DNA of 24,902 bases, taken from the NCBI GenBank assembly GCA_040143965.1, contig JASJQH010007021.1:1-24902 (forward strand), read 5' to 3'. Origin of the DNA: Basidiobolus ranarum. Lineage: Eukaryota > Basidiobolomycota > Basidiobolomycetes > Basidiobolales. Under the pieces are notes generated by a model, which was not told the DNA's origin, made no database searches, and worked only from the letters and a program-made list of their open reading frames with translations. Position numbers and translations under genes: made by a program. Numbering within the stretch: position 1 is the stretch's first letter; the number at the start of each line of letters is the position of its first letter. Below, piece by piece: positions 15,792-24,902 of this stretch.

Positions 15792-16128
15792 GCTTGAGCA
15801 TATCTAACAATTCACGTTTTACTAAGTGTATATATATCCAATTCGTTTTCGTATTCTCAACCCTTATGAAAACACTTTTATATCTGCTCTCTATCCTTTT
15901 GGCTTTTATTTGGCTCTACTTTATTGCTCTAGAACGTCTTTCCCCTCTCCTTCTTTGTTGACTAACCCACCTTCTCCGTCAATCAGTATCTCAAATTTTG
16001 TGGTCCTTTTTTATTTGTTCGCCATTCTCAAAATAATACTTGCCCGGGACAACCCCAGAACGCATCACTGTTGATTTATTTTACAAGGTCTATGAGATCA
16101 TGATATTGTCTAATACTGAACAAAAGCA
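15792..16128. other. Convergent intergenic region, muniscin to RRN7
   Basis: This is about 337 bases between two convergent stop codons. It is pyrimidine-rich on the plus strand, with CTCTCC and TTCTTT runs around 15880-15980. No canonical AATAAA serves the muniscin gene here; the RRN7 signal is at 16075-16080. An 82-codon open frame in this stretch has no family resemblance and is not called. Confidence 0.5.
16075..16080 (-). terminator. AATAAA polyadenylation signal of RRN7
   Basis: TTTATT on the plus strand gives AATAAA on the minus strand, about 50 bases beyond the RRN7 stop codon. This is a good distance for 3' end formation. Confidence 0.5.
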
Positions 16129-18239
16129 TCAACGAGCTTTGTCCTTCATTTTGGCTTCTACAAGAGCTACTGAACGATGTAAGCTGTATGGATGTACCCC
16201 CACTGATTTACTAGCAATCTCCAGCAATCTGGCGTATTGTGGATGGAAATCACCTAAAGGATCGAACATGTAGGAATAGGATACGTATTCATCTCCGGCA
16301 TCGATGTATTCAGTGTCTCTATCCCGATAAATAGAAGAAAGCTCATCGATAGATTGTGTGAGGTTTTTAGAGTAATCGAAGATTGGTGTTGATTCAGCAA
16401 CCTGGTGTATCGATTCGAAATGCCTCATAATCTCATCCTCCCCTTTCTCTCCTCCTTCTTTAACAAACTCTAGACAAAATTCAATAAATTCATCGATATT
16501 TTTCGACGCATATTCTCGGATATTGCTGTGATAAACGAATATAATCAGTTGAGATGACAGCGAGTAGTAGCAGAGGTAGTTTTAATGAGTAGATTACCTA
16601 TAATCACTGGGCACGTGTGTTCGAGAAATTTCATTCGTTTGATTGCTTATCATATGGAACCATTCGTGTACTTTTGGAAGATTTTCGATCGAATTTAATG
16701 GGTCGCCCGCTCTGAAAACATCAATCATTAATCCCTGCGTTGACAATGGAATAATGTAGGGGATCTGAGTTGAAGTACCTTGGTGTCTCATCCAACCCAT
16801 AAAATAGCTTCACAGAAGCCACTAGAGCACCCATGACTAAACAGCTAGGTGGAAGTTCTGCGTTATGTAAGTGCATGTTGAACTTGGACAATTCAATCAA
16901 TTTCATGGCATGAACGAAAAATTCAGCTAAAAATTCAATGGAATTAAATAATGTAACTATGATGCACCATATAACTGACATATTTACGTGGTAGCACAAG
17001 TTCTCTAACATAACGATACAGTATTGGTGGCGTGTTGATTTCGGGAATAACAATGGCAAACTTGGTTTCGTAAAATTTGGCAAACAGGCTAGCGGTTCGA
17101 TGCAATCTATCGCAATTCGGAATCGTCTATCATTTACAACAATGTTAGCAAATACACTGGTTGGCATTGCAACATATATTCATACCCTGGCGCGTAACAT
17201 CAAAGATTGCTCTTTGCTGATATGGATTAATAGTCTCTGAGGTAGTGTATTATAAGCCGTAAGGTAGGCCAACCGCTTACTGGATGCTAGTCTATTGAAT
17301 GGGTAAGTAATACATAAAAGGGGCTTCACTAGCATATATCGACGAACCTGTGAATATCAACGAGCAAAACTGGCAACCGTAGCCATTGTGCCCCTAGATA
17401 ACATAATATTAAGGACCATTCTAAGCGTAAGAGATCCTTTGGATCCAGTCCTGATGAACTAGAGGTTATGTCGTCAAATTCACTCTCGGGTATTTCTGTA
17501 GCTGATTCTAATAAAACTTCTTCAAGGTTATCTCCGTTGGTTTCGCCTGAAGGTTTATCGTAGGCGCGATCCACTTCATCTTCCAGTTTATGGATTTCGT
17601 CTTTATCACCATCTTCATTTTGTTTAATCCGGTTCAAAAACTGAACGTCACTTTCGTTTATAGTTAATCCAGCCTCTGACACATACAATGTCCACAGTTC
17701 TTGAACCACTTTCTAAAAAACCATTGTTCAATTAGTTCCCACTATAATTAAATAACTAGTAATAGATTCGATACCTCAAGTTCCGTAGGTAATCCGAATT
17801 CTGTGATCAAAGCATTCAGTTGCTTACGAAGAATAATTTGAAAACACTGGAATAAAAGGAAGCGACCACGTTCACCATACAAGACTATTTCGACAAAAGT
17901 TGGTTGGTAAATAATTTCCAAACATTAACTCTACTTCATAATGTTAGCCTATTTGCTAGCAAAATGGGTATATATTCGAACCTTCAACTTTCTTCTCTTC
18001 TTCATTGTGGTTCTGTCGTTTTTTTCTAGTTGTACGACCACCTCTTACATCCTCAATATCTAATTCTTCTTCTTGATGTCCCTATTGAAAATGGACTTTT
18101 AAGTTGGAAATCCTCTCGTCTAATGGGACAGTATTAAAAGATATACTTGAAGTTGATGACCAAATTCACAAATCATGAACCCAAGGTCATTTCTAAACCA
18201 TCGACGTGATTTACATATCGGGCAAGAAGGCTTTTTCAT
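16129..18239 (-). CDS. RRN7: RNA polymerase I core factor subunit Rrn7 (TAF1B family)
   Basis: Nine exons join in frame to about 523 aa: 18239-18147, 18081-17982, 17884-17775, 17712-17348, 17291-17186, 17126-16988, 16926-16779, 16711-16598 and 16525-16129. The protein opens with a zinc ribbon, C6-x2-C9, C24 and H28 (CPIC, then ICEFGH). A basic/acidic linker follows. Then comes the first TFIIB-like cyclin fold, GERGRFLLFQCFQIILRKQLNALITEFGLPTELE followed by ELWTLYV. An acidic Ser-rich insert lies at about 120-190, and the conserved NCDRLHRTASLFAKFYETKFAIVIPEINTPPILYRYV block precedes the second fold. Rrn7 is the TFIIB-like subunit that, with Rrn6 and Rrn11, recruits Pol I to rDNA promoters. 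This is a nucleolar role. The start ATG places the zinc ribbon at the N-terminus, as in the family. Two introns use the unusual donor GTTCG (17981 and 17347). Confidence 0.88.
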
Positions 18240-18773
18240 TCTTGAAATCTAGAACGAACCTGGAACGGCGATACCTAGAAAGTTCAGCAGTGCTGTTGAG
18301 AAATAATTAACAAAAAAAAGGATGTTTTGTTCAGTTCATATTTTTCTTTCCTAAATCGGTATTTGAAGCTGTCACAAGATAGATTCTTGTCAACATCAAA
18401 CTAATCTCGATTATTGTTGTGATTAAATAGGAAAACAGTAATGAAATTTAAGCAATTCTATTGTGAATTTCCAGTAGTAAGTAGAATGAATGCTCTTGAT
18501 AGTGGCAGATGATGTCTCCTCCAATCAACAAATCCATTGTGATTGTAACTATGATGATCTGATATTAGATCATTATGTTGAACATCATGTGATGAGGAGT
18601 AACTTGAGTTAAATTGAATACTGCATTCAAGCTTGACAACAGGGAAATCGGTGACAAGCAGTCACTTTTATCTTAAAATACTTAATTGCTTAACCCTTAG
18701 ATTCTATTCGTTTGAGCGATTACACACAGCTCTCACCTTCACATAGATACTTTATTGATACCTATTAACTCTA
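18240..18773. other. Divergent promoter region, RRN7 and TPR-MBL gene
   Basis: This is about 530 AT-rich bases between two divergent start codons, and must contain both promoters. It includes a perfect 7-base-arm inverted repeat at 18554-18573. I see no coding exon or RNA gene. Confidence 0.55.
18554..18573. repeat. Short inverted repeat ATGATCT-N6-AGATCAT
   Basis: Perfect 7-base arms at 18554-18560 and 18567-18573 flank the spacer GATATT, about 200 bases upstream of the TPR-MBL start. The geometry suits a dimeric DNA-binding protein. A repeat this short can also arise by chance. Confidence 0.35.
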
Positions 18774-20274
18774 ATGTCCAGACCCGCAGTTCCTCTTGAT
18801 AGTAACTTGTATCGCATTGCTAACCGTGCCAACGAATATTTTTCCAAAGCTTTATATAAGGATGCCGCTAATGAATACACCAAAGCGCTAACTCAAACAG
18901 CACCTGATTATGCCACAGTGGAATCTGAACTTTCTGAATTCGTCGCCTTGTTATTATCAAAAAGGGCTGCTTCTTATTGTAAATTGGAACAATATGATCA
19001 AGCTTTAAAGGATGCTATTGCTGTTACTCAATTAAAGCCAGAATGGAGTAAGGTTAGTCATATTAGAGGTATAATCTCATCGTATGGGGGAACTAGAGTA
19101 TTTTTTCAGGGGTATTTTCGCATGGCAGAAATTTTTCTTGCTCAACAGCAGTTTATCGAAGCCATAGCTTATTATGATAGAGCCTCAAATTACGTAAGTG
19201 GTTACTCTGAGAAACAATTCTAGGATTATTACTTACATGGTTCGATAGGATGCAGAAGATGTTGAGATTCGTATTGGAAAAGCCAGAGCAAAAAATATGA
19301 AGGAAGAAGACGATAAAGGTAAGTTACTTTCAAATAATTTTGAGACAGCAGCTTCTTATGTTAGCTCATTGTCTCCTTAGGCTTCATCTCAATTCAACTT
19401 CTGGCTGGTCGTGATATTGCGAACACATCCTCATATAATCCTATCCAGAATAAGATATTTGAATATGCAACGGAGATGCGCAACTTCATCTATCTCGTTG
19501 CTGACAAAGAGACTCGAGAATGTATTGTGATTGATGCTGTATGTGATTTATGCTCCTATAATATGCTACCACAAAAGTCGTACTAGTGATTAACGTTTAT
19601 TACTTAAAATTAGTGTTGGGATGCCACAGGAATCATAAGTATTATTGAGAAGCACAAACTCAAACTAGTAGGAGCTGTAGTATCGCACTATCACTTTGAC
19701 CATGTGGGTGGTGAGTTTTCTTCAAGTCCCTCATCATTCTGAAATTCGCAATATTCTTACAAAATCGTATGCGACAGGATATCCACCGCCTCCCTTCGAT
19801 CAACTTCCCATTCGGGTTTCTGGGCTCGCTACTATCCTTAAACGCTGGCCACATGTTAAAGCTTATATCCATAGTGCAGATATCAAGTATCTTCGAGAAT
19901 CTAACCCTGGAGTGGAAATTGAACGAATTATACCAACTTGTCACAATTTTACGCTTAAGTTGGGAGACAAGACTACCCTCTCGTTTATTCACACGCCAGG
20001 ACACACACCCGGCAGTCAGTGTATCTTCGTCAATGAAACGCGACTTTACTCCGGGGATACACTGTTCTTGGGCCATTGTGGAAGGTTGGATTTGCCAGGC
20101 GGTTGCAAGCATGAGATGTATGATACGTTGCAGAGTGTATTACGTCAGTTACCAGACGACGTGGTAGTCTATCCAGGTCATAATTATGGAGGGGCGTGGA
20201 CTACGATCGGTCAAGAGAAATGGTATGGGGTATTAAAAGAAATCTCTAGGGAGAAGTTCGAGGAGTCACGGTAA
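18774..20274 (+). CDS. TPR-domain metallo-beta-lactamase-fold hydrolase
   Basis: Six exons, 18774-19052, 19110-19193, 19249-19318, 19381-19538, 19614-19710 and 19778-20274, join in frame to 394 aa. Residues about 14-125 make three TPR units of the Hsp70/Hsp90-cochaperone type (RANEYFSKALYKDAANEYTKAL; LLLSKRAASYCKLEQYDQAL; KGYFRMAEIFLAQQQFIEAI). The clamp residues are only partly kept: N20, K93 and R97 are present, while the K8- and N43-equivalent positions are A16 and a lysine. From about 150 a metallo-beta-lactamase fold follows, with HYHFDH (H222, H224, D226, H227), TPGHTPGSQ (H305), SGDTLF (D323) and PGHNYGG (H364), so the full two-metal set is intact. Relatives include glyoxalase II and persulfide dioxygenase; the CGRLDLPGG stretch resembles a glyoxalase-II-like subgroup. 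The substrate is unknown. The intron at 19711-19777 must be removed to restore HVGGYPPPPF. Confidence 0.85.
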
Positions 20275-20502
20275 ACTCAATATTACAGACCAAGTGAGCT
20301 CTTCCTGTACAATATATCTTGATTTTCTTATCTGTATGTCTCGTAGTAATGTCATTACTTGTCTATAACACTAAATCAAACAACTTTTGTGTACCAAACA
20401 AATCTGCCATAAACATATGTTTGAAAATGTTCCTGGAAGCCCATGAAGAGGATTGATTTTATTAAAAAATGTATAGCAACGACAAAAGTAAAATGTACAA
20501 AA
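20275..20502. other. Short convergent spacer, TPR-MBL to SF3A2
   Basis: This is 228 bases between two convergent stop codons. It holds the SF3A2 polyadenylation hexamer at 20458-20463 and no canonical AATAAA on the plus strand for the hydrolase gene. Overlapping 3' untranslated regions are likely. Confidence 0.5.
20458..20463 (-). terminator. AATAAA polyadenylation signal of SF3A2
   Basis: TTTATT on the plus strand gives AATAAA on the minus strand, 40 bases beyond the SF3A2 stop codon, in a good position. Confidence 0.55.
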
Positions 20503-21246
20503 TTATTTAACTGGGGGTGGGGCACTGAAAGGATTAAGTGGATTAGCCACAGGTGCTCTCATATAGGAAGCTTCCATCATATCAGTGAGTGGACGCTCAT
20601 TCTTAAAGAAGAATTGAAGAGAGAATTGTTTACTGTCAGGGTCCCAGTGAGTAAAGAACTTTCCTTCGCCTTTATCAATTTCGCGACTTTGAACCTTGAA
20701 AGCAATGGTTTCATATGGCTCTGCAGCGAATAATAAGTATTGATATAATCTATTTGGTGGCTCGATGCGTTGTTCGTAAGCGGACATAAAACGATGACGA
20801 GGATTTACTTCAGTGCCAACCTCGGGATATTGAATCTGAAAGAGTAATCCGAATTGACGAGTAACGGGATCTCTTACTTTAGTAACTTTGTAACCAGGAC
20901 GACCGATTTTGATGACATTCTTCTTGATCATGATTTGAGGCTGTGCGATCAGCCCTGGTTGAGCTCCAGATTCTTTGGCTTCTCTTGCCGCGCGTCGAGC
21001 CAAGTTGGTTTGATGCTTTTTTCCTTGAGTATGGGCAAGATAACTACCTTCGTTTGTATGAAGGGTTAAACAAAGTTTACATTCATATGAACCCAAATGA
21101 TTTTTCATAAAATAGGGATCCTTTGCCAAATCGATCGTTTCCAAAGCAAGTTTTCGTAAACGTTCTCTTCTATCCACGTTGGATTCTGAGTGTCCTGCTA
21201 CACCGGCAGAGCCAGGTTTAGAGCCAGCGCGATTCTGAAAATCCAT
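20503..21246 (-). CDS. SF3A2: Splicing factor 3A subunit 2 (Prp11/SAP62)
   Basis: This is a single uninterrupted frame of 247 aa. The N-terminus MDFQNRAGSKPGSAGVA and the stretch RLRKLALETIDLAKDPYFMKNHLGSYECKLC are almost invariant in SF3A2. A matrin/U1-type zinc finger follows, with C56, C59, H72 and H78 (ECKLCLTLHTNEGSYLAHTQGKKH), then the RRAAREAKE helix. The C-terminal part (KIGRPGYKVTKVRDP, GLLFQIQYPEV, HRFMSAYEQRIEPP, YQYLLFAAEPYETIAFKV, THWDPDSKQFSLQFFF) is the SF3A2 beta domain. The protein is part of the SF3a complex of U2 snRNP, needed for branch-site recognition and prespliceosome assembly. It ends in a very short proline tail (SAPPPVK), like yeasts and unlike the long proline-rich tail of animals. 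It has no introns, although all the other complete genes in the window do. Confidence 0.97.
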   Translation of the reverse strand: MDFQNRAGSKPGSAGVAGHSESNVDRRERLRKLALETIDLAKDPYFMKNHLGSYECKLCLTLHTNEGSYLAHTQGKKHQTNLARRAAREAKESGAQPGLIAQPQIMIKKNVIKIGRPGYKVTKVRDPVTRQFGLLFQIQYPEVGTEVNPRHRFMSAYEQRIEPPNRLYQYLLFAAEPYETIAFKVQSREIDKGEGKFFTHWDPDSKQFSLQFFFKNERPLTDMMEASYMRAPVANPLNPFSAPPPVK

Positions 21247-21761
21247 CCTCTTTACTTTTTATTTTCGAAGACTTTGGAGTGAATTACGTTAAAACACTAA
21301 GCTCGATCGTCAACCTAACTATCGTGCAAGGTTTTCTTCAAACAAAACACGTTACGCTATTGAGAGTCCAATGATGAATCCTGCAGTCATGTGATTAGGG
21401 GCATTGATTTTTTCACTTTTTTTTAGGTCAAGTGTGGAATCGATTTCCGATATTGAGGGAGAATTGGAATAATTTAGATTGACTTGTAATCACACAAGAT
21501 CGCCACTAGGTTGAGCAAGTCCAAGATATTGACCATCATTAGAATAACTACATATTGTTTAAAACTCTCAATCCAAGGAATTCCTATATTTTTAGATTGT
21601 ATGTAGTCAAATTTGGTAACAGATTCTATCAGCCCAGTTTTTAATTTAATAGTGGTCAGGCTTAGAGTCAGAGTGCTTAACGAACCAAACATTTTGGCTA
21701 CTGTAGCTCTTATACCTCGCATATTTGGGTATATTCTTAACGCTTTATCTGTGTGTAAGCA
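21247..21761. other. Divergent promoter region, SF3A2 and formin
   Basis: This is about 515 bases between divergent start codons. It contains AGGTCAAGTGTGGAAT at 21425-21440, a near copy of the motif upstream of PHS1, preceded by a T-rich run that also resembles an intron acceptor. A 144-codon open frame on the minus strand here overlaps formin exon 1 and has no family resemblance, so I read it as chance. Confidence 0.55.
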
Positions 21762-24700
21762 ATGGCTACTCCTATTAGAGACGAGGATGTACCTCGTCTC
21801 TTCGAAGAGCTCTTGGTACGTTCGTCTAACTTTACTAGGACATAAGGTTTTAGGAATACTAAGCAATAGGTTTGATGAATAGAATGAGATGGGGCTTGAT
21901 GATTCCAAAAAGGCTCCTCTTAGGATGCTTTCAGTTCAGCACAAAAAGAATATGCTTACAGCACAGAAAGATTTAAAAGCACAAGATGTACGTCATAACT
22001 TTAAAACTTCTAACGTTAAACGAAAACAGGCTAATTTTCAAGGATATTTAGGCAAGAAATCGGCGCTCAGGACGTTTTGATAGCATGCCTGAATTTTATA
22101 TTCGTAAACTAACCGAAGTGGATGTTCGGTATCTTTCAGTAAAAGACCTATCCTCGTTACGGGTTTCTTTGACCACTCAATCCCTAACGTAGGTACTTAC
22201 TAGAGAAGTTTAAAACGAAAGGTCTAACTGACAAACTATTTTTTCAGGTGGGTGAACCAATTCATACAGTCAAAAGGACTTCGACTGCTCTCAAATATCC
22301 TAGTTTCACTCAGTCACAAGCAAAAAAGGTAGCCTCATATTAAACCTTCGCCTAGCGAAGAAGTCGGTTTATTGACGACCATTTTTCTAGATCAAATTCA
22401 GACAACCAGATAGAGCATGAAGTTGTGCGTTGTTTAAAGGCGTTGTTTAACACTAAAGTAATTTTAGCGATTTATATCTTTAGCTTTGCTTTCCTATTTA
22501 ACTTATGCTCATTCTTGATAGTGTGGAATCCAAGACGCCTTGAATCAACCTAGATCTGTCACCAACCTTTGTTTCTCGCTGGATTCTCCACTTCTTAGTA
22601 CTCGAAAATTGGTAGTGGAGGTGATGATTTTCTTGTGCCATTACGAATTACCGGTTGGACTCAATCATGTGCTGAAAGGAATACAGACGGTGGAGCAGGC
22701 GCGCAAAGAGTACGAGCCGTTTGAGGCTTGGTTGAGACCTTTTGAATCGACTATTGATGGTCGTGGACGAATGGGTTCCCTATCCAGCTCTATCCAGCAT
22801 AATGATCACGACATTGTGGATTACACCGTAAGTAATTGATACTTCTCACCACAGTACTGTTTCTAACGCCTTTCATCTAGTTATCCAATTTGATCCTGCT
22901 CAACAGTATTGTTGGAAACTGCAGCGAAATAGAGCTAAGGATTCACATCAGAACCCAGATGAACGCAGCTGGTCTTCGTCGAGTCATTCGAGTATGTATT
23001 TATGTTCCTGATTCTAAAGTTCCACCGCATTAGCCTTACAATTGTTTATGATAGAAAGTAAAAACGTTTAGCAGCGAGGCCATAAACCTTCAGGTTTCTA
23101 AATATCTTTTCGAAGCGGAGCAAGATCTCTTGTATTTAATGGATGAGCACCCAGCAGAGGTTGATGATTCCTCTTCTATTATGGCGCCTTCATTGCCCGA
23201 TACTTCCGATCCGCTGGCCTTATTTCAAATGCTTCTATCTTCAGTTGAGCACACTCCTTGCTATAACCATTTCTTATCCATCCTACAGCATATGATTATG
23301 ATTCCTTCAGATCCTATAACCAAGTACGTAATACTCTAAATATCGCTTTTGTCCCATACTAATATTAATCCTTCCACAGGCAAAAGTTCTACAAATTGAT
23401 TGATAAGCTGGTGATGCAAATTATTCTTGACGATTCCGGAATGCCGCAGGATCTCTCGAGTGTATATGGTGTTTCTGTTGGTAATATCCTTTCTCGTTTC
23501 GGAAACGAAGACAAAATCGACGAATTGCAGGAAGAACTTAAAAATGCTAGGGTTGAAGCAGCAGAGGCCAACAAGAAGCGCACTGATATCGAGATGGAGC
23601 TCGGGATGATCAACGATGGTCTTTTTGGTAACATGAAGACGAGAATAGCTTCTCTTGAGGATATGTTGGTCATGTCACGAAACACAGTTGAACTTCAGAA
23701 GAGTCAGATTATTCAGTTGACTGAAGAGCTGGAGCGGATGAAATCTGGTAATTCGGGAGTACAGCATACAGCTCTTCCGTTGTTGGCATTTCCCACTGCG
23801 TTTTCGTTCCCAAATCCCGAAGATTACATGCCTTCATCTAACCACCAAAATAGTGGAGTAACTCCTCAAGACACATCCGAAAATTACTGGGGTTCTTCCA
23901 TCGTGTCAATGCCAAAGCCAGATTTGATCTATAATGCTGGGCCTACAAATTTCTCCAATAACGATGGTAACTCGGGACCAACGTCGCCCTTATACACCAC
24001 GTCGTTCCCTCAATTAGGGGGAGGATCCTCTGAGGCCTCTCTGCCTATCGTTCCACCCGAGTCACCTTATTCCTCCACCTTCCCCCACTATACTGGAGGC
24101 CTTTCTCCAGTCTCACCAGGTATGTCATTTCATATATTTTTATCACTAGTAAATTTAATTTATATTTATATCATGATTAGCTTCACATACCGATTTTCCT
24201 GGACAATATCATAATTCTCCATATCATTCAAACACTTCTCCAGTAGCTCCCGTAGCACCAGTGGCCTATGAGCCCATTGGGTCTGGATATGCTAGTGATT
24301 ATTATGGTGGCCATGGTGGTGCACCTCCGATGCCATACATCCCTCAGATTGGAGGGTATCCATTTCCCACTCTACCAAACCAAAGCTACGACTATAACCG
24401 ATATGATTGGAATCCCCCTTATAACCCCAATTCTTATGACAATTACGGCCCTCCGCCACCTATGCCTCAACCCGGACAGCAATTCCCGGGACATTATCTG
24501 CCAAGTATAGATTCCCGAATATCCGCTGGAACATCGGAGATGCCATATTATGATCCTATGTCTCCGTCTCTTCCACTACCACTTCCGCCTCGACCTCCTA
24601 CTAAAACCCAACCAGACTCACAAACTGAGGTTTCTCTAGATCAACATGGCGTTCTACCTGAAAACCCCAATGAGATGTCGCAATCTCACAATAGTACCCC

Positions 24701-24902
24701 AGATGTACTGAAGCCACCTTCTGAGAGTCAGATTCCACCGACTCCTTTACCTGAATCATCTGATATTGCTCCTCCGCCACCACCACCCCCTCTTATTGAT
24801 TTATTGAGTAGAAAGTTGACATTTATAGTTTTGTCAAGATGTAAACAAACTAACATGTAGAATATGTTAAGGAAGGTCCTAGGAACATGTGTGCAAAGTT
24901 TG
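21762..24902 (+). CDS. Diaphanous-related formin, N-terminal part (GBD-FH3-FH1)
   Basis: Ten exons can be placed: 21762-21815, 21883-21987, 22052-22188, 22248-22328, 22391-22457, 22522-22827, 22881-22991, 23055-23323, 23380-24119 and one from 24181. The start MATPIRDEDVPRLFEELL runs into NEMGLDDSKKAPLRML, the Rho-GTPase-binding domain signature. MPEFYIRKL and SLRVSLTTQSLTWVNQFI follow. The FH3/armadillo region (about 125-400) carries IEHEVVRCLKALFNTKCG, SLDSPLLSTRKLVVEVMIFLC and IHIRTQMNAAGLRRVI. A coiled coil follows at about 415-500 (DKIDELQEELKNARVEAAE). The rest is Pro/Tyr/Ser-rich with an FH1-like run of seven prolines near 24770-24790. Formins nucleate and elongate actin filaments at growing tips and septa. 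No FH2 domain is visible before the window ends. The frame meets a stop at 24858-24860 unless another intron begins near 24808-24815, so the 3' end is unresolved. Confidence 0.85.

Noticed and set aside
15826-16074. 82-codon plus-strand open frame in the muniscin/RRN7 spacer
   Set aside because: It is low-complexity, pyrimidine-rich sequence between two convergent stop codons, with no recognisable motif.
21474-21908. 144-codon minus-strand open frame between SF3A2 and the formin
   Set aside because: It overlaps formin exon 1, whose peptide RLFEELL-NEMGLDDSKKAPLRML is a clear GBD signature. The minus-strand translation shows no domain and no family resemblance.
22052-22080. Apparent frameshift in the formin near GGACGTTTTGATAG
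   Set aside because: A 64-base intron, 21988-22051, with donor GTACGT, a TTCTAAC branch-like site and acceptor TTTAG, restores the frame into RFDSMPEFYIRKL, so no break is needed.

Overview
The window is eukaryotic nuclear DNA from a fungus. The protein-coding genes are cut by many short GT-AG introns: I could place 57, of 53 to 97 bases, mostly 55-67. The gene set is typically fungal: a Mam3-type CNNM transporter, INO80, the Pol I core factor Rrn7, a Syp1-type muniscin, Phs1 and a diaphanous-type formin. High intron density, moderate GC and the gene mix suggest an early-diverging lineage (Mucoromycota or Zoopagomycota). That placement is inference; the sequence alone does not fix it.

Layout from left to right: the 3' end of a 1-Cys peroxiredoxin (+, cut by the window edge); a Mam3/CNNM membrane protein (-); INO80, the catalytic ATPase of the INO80 chromatin remodeller (-, 13 exons, about 1785 aa); a HAD-superfamily phosphatase (-, 2 exons); the very-long-chain 3-hydroxyacyl-CoA dehydratase PHS1 (+, 6 exons including a 19-nt microexon); an F-BAR plus mu-homology muniscin of clathrin endocytosis (+, 12 exons); RRN7 (-, 9 exons); a TPR plus metallo-beta-lactamase hydrolase (+, 6 exons); the splicing factor SF3A2 (-, one exon); and a formin (+, at least 10 exons, running off or ending near the right edge in its proline-rich region).

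Exon structures were built by hand from splice signals, reading-frame continuity and remembered family motifs. For every gene except the formin end, the exon lengths sum to a clean reading frame. The genes are housekeeping genes in mixed orientation and do not form a functional cluster. Three gene pairs are divergent and share an upstream region (HAD/PHS1, RRN7/TPR-MBL, SF3A2/formin). Three pairs are convergent (peroxiredoxin/CNNM, muniscin/RRN7, TPR-MBL/SF3A2).

I found no CRISPR array, transposon, rRNA or convincing tRNA. The points most worth a second look are the TPR-metallohydrolase fusion, the PHS1 microexon, the unresolved formin 3' end, the intronless SF3A2 in an intron-dense neighbourhood, unusual GTTCG splice donors in RRN7, and an inverted repeat between PHS1 and the muniscin gene.
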